From positions 496,001 to 560,000 of the forward strand of contig NZ_WMIE01000001.1 of assembly GCF_009711225.1 (NCBI RefSeq): a stretch of DNA of 64,000 nt, given 5' to 3'. Under the pieces are notes generated by a model, which ran no database searches, had not been told where the DNA came from, and saw only the letters and a program-made list of their open reading frames with translations. Source of the stretch: Paracoccus aestuariivivens (lineage in GTDB: Bacteria > Pseudomonadota > Alphaproteobacteria > Rhodobacterales > Rhodobacteraceae). A program made the translations under genes and the position numbers. Shown one piece after another: positions 29,682-39,122 of this stretch (position 1 is the first letter of the stretch; each line of letters starts with the position of its first letter).

Positions 29682-31066
29682 CCGCCGAAACCGAAGGCGA
29701 TGTAATCGCGCAGATAGGCCTTTTTCGCCGCTGCCCGCATCGGCTGTTCCTTGAGGAAAGCCGGAAAACGGCTGTCATCCGCCAGCCTGTTCGGTGCGGG
29801 TACCCCGACGCTTTGCGCCAGAAACGCCAGATCACGCGCCAGATCGGCCTCGCGCAGGATCAGATCCGGCGCTCCGAAGCGCGAAAATCCGGCCAGCACC
29901 TCGGATTGGCTGGCCCATGCCGGATAGGTCGGCAACGAGGTCTGGCCGTTCAGGTTGCGGCGCAGGAAATCAAGGAATGCTTCGAACAGCTCCGCCTTCC
30001 GCCCCTCGCCCAGACCGGCCAGATCCTCGTCTTGCGGCAATGCCACGCGATGCACCTGACGCAGCAATTGGCGCAACTCGGCGTTGCCGCCTGACAGCAG
30101 GGTTTCAAATCCGGCCCAGGCGCGGCGCAGCGGGTGGCGCAGGACGGTGAAGCTGCGATGACCGCTATGCTCGCGCTTCCACTGTCTCAGGCTGTTCTGG
30201 TTCAGATCACCGGAAACCTCGCCCAAGGTACCCAGCCACTCGGTCACAACCTCGGAAGGCCCGCCCTTGACCGGCATGAAGATCAGGCCCTTGCCGGCCT
30301 CGGTCGTCAGGAATGAGGGAACCGCCGCCCCCTTGCGTGGTTCGAAGTTCGGAATATTGCGCAGCATGAACGGATCTAACCGCGCAAGCTCGGCCTGCAT
30401 CTCCGCGAAATTCGAGACCTTCTCGGACAGTTCACGCGGGTTTTGCGGTACCAGATCGCTGGCGGGATTGACCCGATCAAGATCAGTGCGCCCCAGCCAA
30501 TGCAACAGGCCCGTCATGACATCGGCGTCGCGCAGATCCTCGTAGCCGAGCCAGAAGGCCGTCTGACCGGTCGCCTGCAAGCGCCGCTGGACCTTCAGCT
30601 GGAACTCCTCGATCTCGCTGACGACTTGCCGGAACTCGGCAGGGTCGAAACGAACGCTGGCCGGGATCGGGGTTTCCGTCTCGTTCAGTTTCCACTGGTT
30701 CGTCGCGCGGGCCAGTGCGGTCGAGACGAAGCTGTCCACCGGATTGCGCGTCAGCACGATCTTGGCACAGCTGCGGTCATCCATGATCGCATCGAAGACG
30801 CGGGGATCGTGATCGTGGAAATAGCGGAACCCCGACAGATGGTCGGGCTTCTCGAAGATGGCATTCAGCAAGCGCAGCGGGTCTTTCTCGCGCTCGGCCT
30901 TGGTCACGCCCCGCATTTCATCCCTGTCGGGCCAGCCCATCATATAGGGGTTGAACGCCTCGCCGAAGCAGGTGACTCGTCTGACCGAATTCAGCGTGGC
31001 TTCGAGCAGATTCGAGCCCGTCCGCATCTCTGCGAAAATAACAAAGCGCTGGAAGGGTTTGGTCAT
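29672..31066 (-). CDS. Two-domain sulfotransferase-like protein
   Basis: A 464-residue protein made of two sulfotransferase-like halves. The N-terminal half (about 1-235) resembles Stf0-type enzymes: RTGSNLL (15-21) is the 5'-phosphosulfate loop of PAPS, and LTRNPVDSFVSTALAR (105-120) matches the 3'-phosphate-binding RxxxxxxxS region. A second half (about 255-440) shows FMPVKGGPSEVVTEWLG and VLRHPLRRAWAGF, similar to the two corresponding loops of polysaccharide sulfotransferases. ATG 31066 starts one base after the stop of the upstream GT14-like gene, making it last in the glycosyltransferase operon. It probably sulfates the glycan made by these genes. Whether both halves are active is unknown. 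Confidence 0.75.
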   Translation of the reverse strand: MTKPFQRFVIFAEMRTGSNLLEATLNSVRRVTCFGEAFNPYMMGWPDRDEMRGVTKAEREKDPLRLLNAIFEKPDHLSGFRYFHDHDPRVFDAIMDDRSCAKIVLTRNPVDSFVSTALARATNQWKLNETETPIPASVRFDPAEFRQVVSEIEEFQLKVQRRLQATGQTAFWLGYEDLRDADVMTGLLHWLGRTDLDRVNPASDLVPQNPRELSEKVSNFAEMQAELARLDPFMLRNIPNFEPRKGAAVPSFLTTEAGKGLIFMPVKGGPSEVVTEWLGTLGEVSGDLNQNSLRQWKREHSGHRSFTVLRHPLRRAWAGFETLLSGGNAELRQLLRQVHRVALPQDEDLAGLGEGRKAELFEAFLDFLRRNLNGQTSLPTYPAWASQSEVLAGFSRFGAPDLILREADLARDLAFLAQSVGVPAPNRLADDSRFPAFLKEQPMRAAAKKAYLRDYIAFGFGGQP

Positions 31067-31067
31067 T

Positions 31068-32780
31068 TCAGGTGTTTTCCTTGCTCGGCATCGTGTCGGC
31101 GGCGGGGAAATCACCCATCAACTGGGGCTGCAGACCGGCATTGCGCAGGCGTTGCAGGAAGCGTCCCATTCCGGCCAGTTCTCGCATTTGGGGCAGGTTG
31201 GCGGCAGCTTCGGGCTCGCCGCCGAGTTCACGCAGCACACCGCGCAATGCCCCAGCGGGACGGGCGCAGAAATCGCCCAGATCCCAGATCCTTGTGCGCG
31301 CCTTGAGCCAGACCGAACTGAAAATCTCCATCTGCTCAAGTTCGGTCCGCTGCAAAATGGCAGCGACGCGGCGGATATCGTCAAAGGGCATGCCGGAATG
31401 CAGAAGCGGCACGGCCCAAGCCCCCTTGATGACGAAAATCTGCGCGTTGGGATCGGTCGCCATGAACCAGTTCAGGCTTTGATCGTCCCGAGGGCTAAGC
31501 TGCATGACCTGCGGCCGCTGCGACATGCGGATCAGGTTCGCGATGAAGCCGCGCGGGTCAAGATCGCGCATCGCGGCGCTGTCGCATAGGCCACCCGGAC
31601 CAATCCCCGTGCGGCCTGCGAATTCGACGCCATGGGTCGACATGACATGGCCGTGGACATCGGCATCAAGACGTTCGGACAGCCATTCCTCGAAATCCGG
31701 GAACAGGTCCGTAAAGCCCTGCAGCACCGCATATGACCCCGAGGTCTTGCCGTTCTCGCGGTCCTTCTGCGGGAACCGGCTTTGCATATACAGACCCGGG
31801 CGTCCCAATTTGCGGCGCAACACCGCCTGACTGATCATGCGGTCGACACGCTCGGGCTGAGGCTCTGCGGCTGATGGCTCGCCGGCAAGGGGACGCGGGA
31901 AATGTGCATAAAGCGCGGTCGCCTGCGGCCAGATCTTGCGGGCAACGAAACAGCGCGAATCCTCAAGCAACTGGCGATGATCGTTGTAGAAGATATAGGG
32001 TTTTCCCTGCCCGTCGAATTTGGCGAGCGTCAGGGAACGGCTTTCGATCTGGTTCGAGTGCCGCCGCGCCAGAGTCTGGAAATAGCTTTCGTCCGGAATC
32101 CAGACCCGCCTGAAATACCTGTCATATTCAGGTCGCCGCCGATCCGACAGAATCGCGCGCAATGTCGGGCGGGTCAGGCACCACCATTGCGATCCCAGAT
32201 GCGGAACCAGCCCGTCGGGGATGCGGCGCTTGATCTTCCAGCGGCGCTGGAAATCGACGTAGCGGTCGAACAGTTTGCGATGGCGGCGATAGGCGAAGGG
32301 GAAGCGCAGGGTAAAGCGTTCCTCGTTCAATCCGCCGACGGTCCAGCCGACATCCGCTGCCGTGACGCTTTCGATGAAATCCCGCTTCGGATGGCTCGCC
32401 AGAAAGGCGACCAGATCGGCAACAGGCCGCAACGGCAGGCACGCACCCGAAACGACCATGACATGGGTGACGTCCTCGAACCGGTCCAAGAGCAGCGCCG
32501 AGGCATCCTGAGTTGCCTGCACAAGGCTGAACGTGCCCCATTCGCAGCGGTGACGGCGCGAGAAGACGATATTTTCATGTCCGGCCAGATCGGCACGCAT
32601 CGTCGCGACTTCCTCGGCGGGAACCTTGGCGTCGAGATGGATCACGACCGACACGCCGCCCGCAGCCCAGACCTGAGCCAGCCGTGCAGCCCGCGGCAAC
32701 TCGTTGTGACACAGCATCACCACGCCCAGCCGGACTTCCATCCGCGGCGACGTCCTTGAGGGATCGGGCATCGCGTTCAT
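31068..32780 (-). CDS. Core-2/I-branching (GT14-like) glycosyltransferase with C-terminal domain
   Basis: A 570-residue protein. Residues about 15-260 match the branching beta-1,6-N-acetylglucosaminyltransferase/xylosyltransferase family (GT14): LGVVMLCHNE, VVIHLDAKVP, HVMVVSGACLPLRP, and LGSQWWCLTRPTLRAIL near the acceptor site. The remaining 300 residues form a second conserved region (THGVEFAGRTGIGPGGLCDS; QLSPRDDQSLNWFM) that I associate with uncharacterised DUF5927/5928-type extensions in Rhodobacteraceae. The ATG at 32780 overlaps the upstream GT2 stop by 4 bases. Acts in cytoplasmic assembly of a branched surface glycan. Confidence 0.8.
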   Translation of the reverse strand: MNAMPDPSRTSPRMEVRLGVVMLCHNELPRAARLAQVWAAGGVSVVIHLDAKVPAEEVATMRADLAGHENIVFSRRHRCEWGTFSLVQATQDASALLLDRFEDVTHVMVVSGACLPLRPVADLVAFLASHPKRDFIESVTAADVGWTVGGLNEERFTLRFPFAYRRHRKLFDRYVDFQRRWKIKRRIPDGLVPHLGSQWWCLTRPTLRAILSDRRRPEYDRYFRRVWIPDESYFQTLARRHSNQIESRSLTLAKFDGQGKPYIFYNDHRQLLEDSRCFVARKIWPQATALYAHFPRPLAGEPSAAEPQPERVDRMISQAVLRRKLGRPGLYMQSRFPQKDRENGKTSGSYAVLQGFTDLFPDFEEWLSERLDADVHGHVMSTHGVEFAGRTGIGPGGLCDSAAMRDLDPRGFIANLIRMSQRPQVMQLSPRDDQSLNWFMATDPNAQIFVIKGAWAVPLLHSGMPFDDIRRVAAILQRTELEQMEIFSSVWLKARTRIWDLGDFCARPAGALRGVLRELGGEPEAAANLPQMRELAGMGRFLQRLRNAGLQPQLMGDFPAADTMPSKENT

Positions 32781-33811
32781 GCCCAGTTCCCCTTCGAGAT
32801 CAGGCCCAGATTTTCTAGCTGATGCCAATCCTCGTAGCGCCGTGAAGCCTCGCACCAGAAATCCTGCGCCTCTTGCAGGCCCGCATGATAGGCCATGTAT
32901 TCCTGACTGTCCGAATAGTGCTGGCGTCGTTCCAGTTCTTCGGCGGATTTGGTGGCGAAGGTGGACAGGAATTTCGCGTGCAGCAGGCAACCCGAGGCCT
33001 TCTCGCCGCCATCTTCGTCATAGACCACGTTCAACGACCGCGGCAGCAGCATATGGGTCGAACTTAGATAAGCGTAATGGCGCTCCCAGCGAACCAGAGG
33101 GATCTTGTTCAGCGCCGGACCCTGATCGGGATTGTCACGGAAGAAGGCGCGGCATCTGGGTCCGCCCTGAATCCAAAGATTGCCGTAAGCGCCGTTCTTG
33201 CGGATCGTGTAATTCGCGGGATCGAACCAATTCGCGATCTGGAACGGGTCCTGCCCCTCGGAATAGGGCTGCGCTGCAATCGGGCCTTTGGGATACATGT
33301 CCAGCAGCATCGCCGAAAACGACCTGATCGCCGAGGCATCCAGCCAATCCGTCAGCGCCTTGAGCGGTCGGGAATCGAGATGCGGGTAGACAAGGAACTC
33401 ATCGGGATCGACGGTCAAACACCAATGCCCCGAGCCATAGCTGTGCAGCAACCAATTCAGCCAATCCATCCCGAACCGCGAGCTTTTATAGCTTGCATTG
33501 GTGGACCAGATCGACACGTCCAATTGTTCTGCCAGATATTCCGGACCGCCGTCATCCGAGCCGTTATCGACGACAAGGAAATGCTGGACCCCCATGCGAC
33601 GGTAATATTCCAGAAAGAATGGCAGCCGGATTTTCTCGTTCCGGATCGTCATGAACAGCAAGATGTCGTCCGACCTGATGCGTTTGGTTCGCACCTCGAT
33701 CGGTCGCAGACGGGATCTCGCCCGAAATGCGCGAAATAGCAGGCCTTGCCGCCTTGCACGCAAACGGAGAATCCGCCGGAGTCTTTTGAACAGACGCAGC
33801 ACAGGGTTCAC
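32777..33811 (-). CDS. Glycosyltransferase family 2-like protein
   Basis: A 344-residue glycosyltransferase of the GT2_4/GT92-like type. A basic N-terminus (about 1-40) precedes LFMTIRNEKIRLPFFLEYYR, VVDNGSDDGG and the metal-binding VDPDEFLVYP, a DxD-type motif. It overlaps the neighbouring genes by 4 bases at both ends and so is tightly coupled in the operon galU-galE-GT4-GT2-GT14-sulfotransferase. Sugar specificity cannot be read. Confidence 0.85.
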   Translation of the reverse strand: MNPVLRLFKRLRRILRLRARRQGLLFRAFRARSRLRPIEVRTKRIRSDDILLFMTIRNEKIRLPFFLEYYRRMGVQHFLVVDNGSDDGGPEYLAEQLDVSIWSTNASYKSSRFGMDWLNWLLHSYGSGHWCLTVDPDEFLVYPHLDSRPLKALTDWLDASAIRSFSAMLLDMYPKGPIAAQPYSEGQDPFQIANWFDPANYTIRKNGAYGNLWIQGGPRCRAFFRDNPDQGPALNKIPLVRWERHYAYLSSTHMLLPRSLNVVYDEDGGEKASGCLLHAKFLSTFATKSAEELERRQHYSDSQEYMAYHAGLQEAQDFWCEASRRYEDWHQLENLGLISKGNWA

Positions 33812-35082
33812 TTCACTGTTTTAGCCGGCATATCTCTCACCACCTTGAGGTGCAATCTTTCACGCAACGCGGCATTTACAAGGTCGAAATGCGCTTGCCA
33901 TTGCGGCACCGGCAAGGCTGCCATCCGAAGCGGCAATTCGCCGGCAAGAAGGGAGACCGCCCCTGCCCATGCACGATGATCATCGGGTGACAGATAATGC
34001 GCGTAATCGCCCAAAAGTTCACGCGCGACAGGCAGGGGGCTGCAAATGACCGGAACACCGCGCGCGGCGGCTTCGGTCAAGGGCAGCCCGAACCCCTCGG
34101 CGCGACTGGGCATCAGCAGACCATGGCAACGCTCGAACAGTTCGGCGACCGCAGCGTCATCCAGTCCCGATAGCTCGTGCACCCCGTCCGCAGGCGTCAA
34201 ACCGTCAAGCCGGGCAAAGACCTCGTGGTTTTCCCATCCCCTGCGCCCGATGATGAACAGTTGCGGCATCCGTGCCGGAGGCATCCTGCGGGTCAATTCC
34301 TGCCATGCATCCAGCAGTAATGCATGGTTCTTGCGCGGCTCGATCGTGCCGATGGACAGGAAGAAGGGTCGGCCAAGATCCAGCCCCGCAGGCAGCCCCC
34401 TTGCGCTTGGAGCAGTTATCCGCGTCCCAATTGGGGTTGTGACGACAGGCGTTCTGGTTGGAAGTTTAAGCTCGTCCCGCCAACGCAACAGGTCCACGCG
34501 GCTTGCCTCGGAAATCGACAGGATCAGATCGGCATGGCCCACCCCTGCGGCGAAGCGCTCGCGGAAGCGACCGGATTGTCCGGCGCGGGTAAACTCGGGG
34601 TGATCCATCGGGATCGTGTCATGGATCAGAAGTACGCGGCAAAGCGGCGCAAGATGGCTCCAGAGGGACGCGTTCAGATTGCTATGGCCGACATTCAGAT
34701 AAGCGGCATCCTTCCCCAGATGATCCAACACAAAACGCGAGATACCGCGCCCGGTCGGACCGGACCGTAGCAGCGCCATGTCGCGAAGGGCGATTTCGGC
34801 GCGGGCGGAGGCATCGGACCGCCGACGTAGCCGGTCGATCAACCTCGGTTCCGGCAGATCGCCCAGATCGCCACTTAACCATCGCAAGATCAGCTTGCCC
34901 GCCGATGAAGGCAAGACCAACTGCCCCCGCCAGACCCGCGCCAGCAACAAATGGCTTGCGTCGCTTTCGGAAAGATAGCCCAGCCACTCGGCCTCGACAC
35001 GGTCGATTCCGGTGGCTGGCCCTTTGTCGAGCCTCGAGATCAGTCTCGTGACATCCAGCAGAATTGCCGGATCAGCGTTCAT
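33808..35082 (-). CDS. Glycosyltransferase family 4 protein
   Basis: A 424-residue GT-B-fold transferase. The N-terminus LLDVTRLISRLDKGPATGID is typical of a Rhodobacteraceae subgroup; the C-terminal nucleotide-sugar domain has FFLSIGTIEPRKNHALLL and the retaining-enzyme motif MPSRAEGFGLPLTEAAARGV (E-x7-E). The start at 35082 overlaps galE by 11 bases. It probably adds a hexose to the growing surface glycan. Confidence 0.88.
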   Translation of the reverse strand: MNADPAILLDVTRLISRLDKGPATGIDRVEAEWLGYLSESDASHLLLARVWRGQLVLPSSAGKLILRWLSGDLGDLPEPRLIDRLRRRSDASARAEIALRDMALLRSGPTGRGISRFVLDHLGKDAAYLNVGHSNLNASLWSHLAPLCRVLLIHDTIPMDHPEFTRAGQSGRFRERFAAGVGHADLILSISEASRVDLLRWRDELKLPTRTPVVTTPIGTRITAPSARGLPAGLDLGRPFFLSIGTIEPRKNHALLLDAWQELTRRMPPARMPQLFIIGRRGWENHEVFARLDGLTPADGVHELSGLDDAAVAELFERCHGLLMPSRAEGFGLPLTEAAARGVPVICSPLPVARELLGDYAHYLSPDDHRAWAGAVSLLAGELPLRMAALPVPQWQAHFDLVNAALRERLHLKVVRDMPAKTVK

Positions 35083-36067
35083 AGCCGCCGTTCTGATGCC
35101 AACGCCATGCATCGCCGATCATTTGCGGCAAGGTCGAACGCGCAGGGTTCCAGCCAAGGACGGTAATCGCCTTTTCGCTGCCCGAGACAAGCTTGACCGC
35201 ATCCCCGCCGCGACGCGGACCTTCGATCATCGGCACAGGTCGGTTGGTAACATAGCGGGAGTGGTCGATCACTTCACGGACCGAGAAACCATTGCCGGTG
35301 CCAAGACAGAACACTTCCTGCTTGCCGCCCGTGACCTTGCCGTCCAACAGATGACGAAGACCCAACACATGCGCATCGACCAGATCCATCACGTGGACAT
35401 AGTCGCGGATGCAAGTACCGTCCTCAGTCGGATAATCGGTGCCATGAATGGTCAGCTCGGCGCGTTTGCCGTCGATTGCATCAAGGATCAGCGGAATCAA
35501 ATGTGTTTCCGGCTGGTGAAACTCGCCCACTTCCGCGTCCGGATCGGCACCCGCCACGTTGAAGTAACGGAAGATCACCGAATTGATGCCATCGGAGGCG
35601 CCGAAGTCTTTCAGCATGTCCTCGATGGCGCGCTTGCTGGCCCCATAGGCGTTCAGCGGAGCCTGCGCGGTGTTCTCGTCCAGAACCACGCCGTCATGAT
35701 CGCCGTAGGTCGCGCAGGTGGACGAGAAGACGAAATTTTTCACGCCCGCCGCCAAGGTTGCTTCGATCAGGCTGAGCGAGGCGCTGACATTGCCGCGCCA
35801 GTACTTGCCCGGCTCGCGCATCGCTTCGCCGACCTGGCTCAGTGCCGCGAAGTGCATGACGGCAACGGGTTTATGCGTGGCGAAAACCTCGTCAAGGCGG
35901 GCGCGATCCATCAGATCGCCCTGCTCGAACGGGCCGAACTTCACAGCGTCGCGCCAGCCGGTGCAAAGATTATCGTAGGTGACGGGGGTAAACCCCGCGT
36001 CACGCAATGCCTTACAGGCATGGGAACCGATATAACCGGCCCCGCCTGTCACCAGTACTTTTTGCAT
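35072..36067 (-). CDS. galE: UDP-glucose 4-epimerase
   Basis: A 331-residue extended SDR interconverting UDP-glucose and UDP-galactose. The NAD loop is VTGGAGYIGSHACKAL (about 5-20), the catalytic set is SSTCATYG with YGASKRAIE (YxxxK), and the substrate region PTEDGTCIRDYVHVMDL is diagnostic of GalE. ATG 36067 lies 4 bases after the galU stop, so precursor activation (GalU) and epimerisation (GalE) are directly coupled to the glycosyltransferases downstream. Confidence 0.95.
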   Translation of the reverse strand: MQKVLVTGGAGYIGSHACKALRDAGFTPVTYDNLCTGWRDAVKFGPFEQGDLMDRARLDEVFATHKPVAVMHFAALSQVGEAMREPGKYWRGNVSASLSLIEATLAAGVKNFVFSSTCATYGDHDGVVLDENTAQAPLNAYGASKRAIEDMLKDFGASDGINSVIFRYFNVAGADPDAEVGEFHQPETHLIPLILDAIDGKRAELTIHGTDYPTEDGTCIRDYVHVMDLVDAHVLGLRHLLDGKVTGGKQEVFCLGTGNGFSVREVIDHSRYVTNRPVPMIEGPRRGGDAVKLVSGSEKAITVLGWNPARSTLPQMIGDAWRWHQNGGYER

Positions 36068-36071
36068 CTGT

Positions 36072-36962
36072 TTACTCGGCAGCCCGACGCATCGATAGAA
36101 CGTCAGCGAGGTAGTCGGCAAATTCGTCTTTCAGCTCGTCACGGGCCAGACCGAAGGCGACCGTTGCCTGCAGGAAGCCGGCTTTCGAGCCGCAATCGAA
36201 GCGCTGGCCACGGAAGCGCAGACCGAACACGTCACGGCCTTCTTCGATCTCGTCGGCGATGGCATCGGTCAACTGGATCTCGCCGCCCGAACCCTGCTTG
36301 AGCTTGTTCAGGTTCGTCATGACGGTCGGCGCAAGGATGTAACGCCCGATCACCGCGAGGTTCGACGGCGGATTTTCCTTGGGCTTCTCAACCATGCCGC
36401 GAGCACGAACGATTGCGCCCATATCTTCGGCAACATCCAGAACACCATAGGACTTGGTCCGCTCGGGCGAGACTTCCATCGTGGCGACCATGCTGCCGCC
36501 GGTCTCCTGATAGGCCTCTATCATCTGCTGCAAGCAAGGCGGCTCGCCCAGAATCACATCGTCAGTCAGAATCACGGCGAAGGGTTCGTCACCAACCAGA
36601 CGACGGGCACACCAGACCGCGTGGCCAAGACCCAGTGCCTTGTGCTGACGGATATAGGCAATCGCGCCAGAGTCCATGTTGGTACCGCGCAGGATTTCCA
36701 ACAGATCGTTCTTACCGGCTTTTTTCAGGTTCGACTCAAGCTCGTGGGCATGGTCGAAGTAATCTTCGAGGGCACCTTTTCCGCGCGAGGTCACGAAGAT
36801 GAATTCCTCGATACCAGCGGCGCGGGCCTCGTCGATGGCGTATTGGATCAGAGGCCGGTCGACCAGCGTCATGATCTCTTTCGGGATGCTTTTCGTGGCT
36901 GGCAGAAAACGAGTCCCAAGCCCCGCAACCGGGAATATTGCTTTGGTGACTTTGCGGCTCAT
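36072..36962 (-). CDS. galU: UTP-glucose-1-phosphate uridylyltransferase
   Basis: A 296-residue GalU making UDP-glucose from UTP and glucose 1-phosphate. AVFPVAGLGTRFLPATKS-like N-terminus (seen as IFPVAGLGTRFLPATKSIPK) is the nucleotide-binding signature, with LGHAVWCARRLVGDEPFAVI and VEKPKENPPSNLAVIGRYIL further on. AGGAG precedes the ATG. It heads the six-gene polysaccharide operon; the 148-base gap upstream is AT-rich and should hold the promoter. Confidence 0.96.
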   Translation of the reverse strand: MSRKVTKAIFPVAGLGTRFLPATKSIPKEIMTLVDRPLIQYAIDEARAAGIEEFIFVTSRGKGALEDYFDHAHELESNLKKAGKNDLLEILRGTNMDSGAIAYIRQHKALGLGHAVWCARRLVGDEPFAVILTDDVILGEPPCLQQMIEAYQETGGSMVATMEVSPERTKSYGVLDVAEDMGAIVRARGMVEKPKENPPSNLAVIGRYILAPTVMTNLNKLKQGSGGEIQLTDAIADEIEEGRDVFGLRFRGQRFDCGSKAGFLQATVAFGLARDELKDEFADYLADVLSMRRAAE

Positions 36963-37110
36963 GGATTGGTCTCCTGTTATCTGTGCCGGTATCGGCGAAG
37001 AGTATGCGTCTTCGCCGGTTCATGCACAATAATTGCAAAAGCCGTGTAATGGTTCAGCCGCAATAATAAAAGTTAACCATCCCAATGCAAAGTGGCAGTT
37101 TTCTGCCCAT

Positions 37111-38316
37111 TTATTGCTGCGTCGCGGCAAAAAAAGCACGTTCGCGCAAAAAGCGAGTACGGGCACCCATCAACATAAGCGCAGAATCGCCGGGCTGAGA
37201 CGCCCCCCAGACCCCACCATGCTGTTCCCACCAGCCATCGGGATGCAGATGTTTGCGATGCGGCAGAAAAGTCGGGGTAAGAATTATGATCGTGACAAGC
37301 CTGCCGTTTTTCGTCTGAGCCAATGCCTTTTTTTGCAGTTTATGTCGCTGCCAGTACCATCCCGAAAGATAAACCCGTTCGCCCGCGCCGACAGGCATAG
37401 GCAAAAAATCGCCCATCTCAATATCCTGAAATTTAGGCAAAGGCGCATTAATCGTCGCGCCTTCGGCGATGCCTTCGTCCAGTGTCCTGAGAATTGGCCC
37501 GACCGACAATGGATCGATGCGACCGGCGATCATGTGCCGCAGCAGACGCGCTCGTTGTGATTGTCGCAAACCATCGACCGCGCCACCGTAGCGTGCCGCA
37601 AAAATTGCAGACGAACGGCCAATGGCCCGCAAATCCTCGGGGATTCCCGCCTCGTCGCGACTAACTCCGGGAGCGAGTCCATGGATGACTTCGGCTTTGG
37701 GGATGACCGCCGTCAACCCGTCCCCAAAGCGTTTTGCCATACGAAAGTTCACGTCACTTTCATCCAGATAATACGCGAATACAGGATCAAAGCCGCCGAT
37801 TTCGACCAAAGCGCTACGGCGGAAAGCGCAATTCGTTCCTATCGTGCTGACAGGAGCGCCATTTTCCGGGCCAAGCAAGATCGGAGATCCGACTTCAATC
37901 GGTTCGCTGCGCCCCGAAGCTGTCATGCGTTCGGCCCGCACCTGCCAATGCAGCCCGTCCGGTCCGCGCGTAAAGCCTGTCGCGGCAATCACACGCGGAT
38001 CACGGAACGGATCGACCAGAAATTCGACCCATCTCGACACGGCCAACGCATCGTCGTCGATGAACAGAACCACATCGCCCGAGGCTGCGGCAATTCCCAA
38101 GTTCCGCGCCGTCGAAATATTGGGCTCGTCGACGGTGACGCGTTTGATCGGCAGATCGGGCCTGACCTGAATCGAATCCGGATCAGCGACCAGAACCAGT
38201 TCGAACGCCGGATAGGATTGCTGCGTCAGTGCCTGAAGGCACTGGGCAAGCTCTCGCGGCCGATTCCGCGAAACGACGATCACAGAGGCGCGAATATTCT
38301 CACGCCGCTGTGCCAT
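37111..38316 (-). CDS. Glycosyltransferase family 2 protein
   Basis: A 401-residue GT2 enzyme. SVIVVSRNRPRELAQCLQAL begins the GT-A fold; the metal motif is FIDDDALAV, and YYLDESDVNFRMAKR matches the acceptor-base ED/ESD region. A C-terminal portion of about 130 residues (YLSGWYWQRHKLQKKAL) is not assigned. ATG 38316 is 2 bases after the kdsB stop, in a cysQ-kdsB-GT2 operon. It may use a CMP- or UDP-sugar supplied by the neighbouring genes. Confidence 0.85.
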   Translation of the reverse strand: MAQRRENIRASVIVVSRNRPRELAQCLQALTQQSYPAFELVLVADPDSIQVRPDLPIKRVTVDEPNISTARNLGIAAASGDVVLFIDDDALAVSRWVEFLVDPFRDPRVIAATGFTRGPDGLHWQVRAERMTASGRSEPIEVGSPILLGPENGAPVSTIGTNCAFRRSALVEIGGFDPVFAYYLDESDVNFRMAKRFGDGLTAVIPKAEVIHGLAPGVSRDEAGIPEDLRAIGRSSAIFAARYGGAVDGLRQSQRARLLRHMIAGRIDPLSVGPILRTLDEGIAEGATINAPLPKFQDIEMGDFLPMPVGAGERVYLSGWYWQRHKLQKKALAQTKNGRLVTIIILTPTFLPHRKHLHPDGWWEQHGGVWGASQPGDSALMLMGARTRFLRERAFFAATQQ

Positions 38317-38318
38317 GT

Positions 38319-39119
38319 TCAGGCGATTCCCATACGCTGCATCATCGCTTCCAGTTTCGGCACATCCGACGGGTTGTTCAGTTCCCAGAACTCGCGCCCG
38401 CGGGCTTCCACCTCGACGCACAGAACCTTGCGGCCCCGCTCAAGGAAGCGCAGTTGCTCGAGGCCCTCAAGCGCCTCGAGCCGTCCCTCGCCCCAAGTCG
38501 GGTACTCGGCCAACGCCTCGGGGCGATAAGCATAAACGCCGACATGGTGAAAGACGGGTGTCGGATCGTTCGGGCCGAATTCGGCGGCGGTAAAGGGAAT
38601 CACTTCCTTCGAGAAGTAAAGCCCCCGCCGATCATGGCCGAACACGGCGGTCGTGCCACCGACCCGACCGGCAACACGATCTGCGATCAGTTCGGACCGC
38701 ATCGCGCCCGAGCAGCGCAGAACAGGCGTCGCCACATCGGCACCGGGGTCCTCGCGCATGCCCTTGACCAGATCCTCGATGAACCACGTCGGTGTCAGCG
38801 GTGCATCACCCTGCAGGTTCACGACGATCTCATGGGTCATACCCAGCTTGGCGACAGCCTCCGCGCAGCGTTCGGTGCCGTTCCGGGCAGTGGTCGAGGT
38901 CATTGCCACCTCGGCCCCGAAGCTTTCGGCATGTTCGCGAATCCGGTCGTCATCGGTGGCAACGATGACGCGATCGACATCATTCACGGCCATGGCCGCT
39001 TCCCAACTGCGCCGGATCAGGGATTGCCCCTCGCCTGTCACCCCGCGCAACTCCACCAGCGGTTTACCCGGATAGCGGGTTGACGCATGGCGCGCCGGAA
39101 TGACGATAACGACAGACAT
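38319..39119 (-). CDS. kdsB: CMP-Kdo synthetase-like cytidylyltransferase
   Basis: A 266-residue cytidylyltransferase of the KdsB family, which activates Kdo as CMP-Kdo. VIPARHASTRYPGKPL (5-20) is the CTP-binding signature and VATDDDRI the next motif. The usual QGDEP sequence reads LQGDAPLTPTWF here, so a glutamate common in KdsB is replaced by alanine; specificity could be altered. It is 3 bases downstream of cysQ and followed by a GT2, not by lipid A genes, which suggests use in a surface polysaccharide. Confidence 0.85.
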   Translation of the reverse strand: MSVVIVIPARHASTRYPGKPLVELRGVTGEGQSLIRRSWEAAMAVNDVDRVIVATDDDRIREHAESFGAEVAMTSTTARNGTERCAEAVAKLGMTHEIVVNLQGDAPLTPTWFIEDLVKGMREDPGADVATPVLRCSGAMRSELIADRVAGRVGGTTAVFGHDRRGLYFSKEVIPFTAAEFGPNDPTPVFHHVGVYAYRPEALAEYPTWGEGRLEALEGLEQLRFLERGRKVLCVEVEARGREFWELNNPSDVPKLEAMMQRMGIA

Positions 39120-39122
39120 GGC

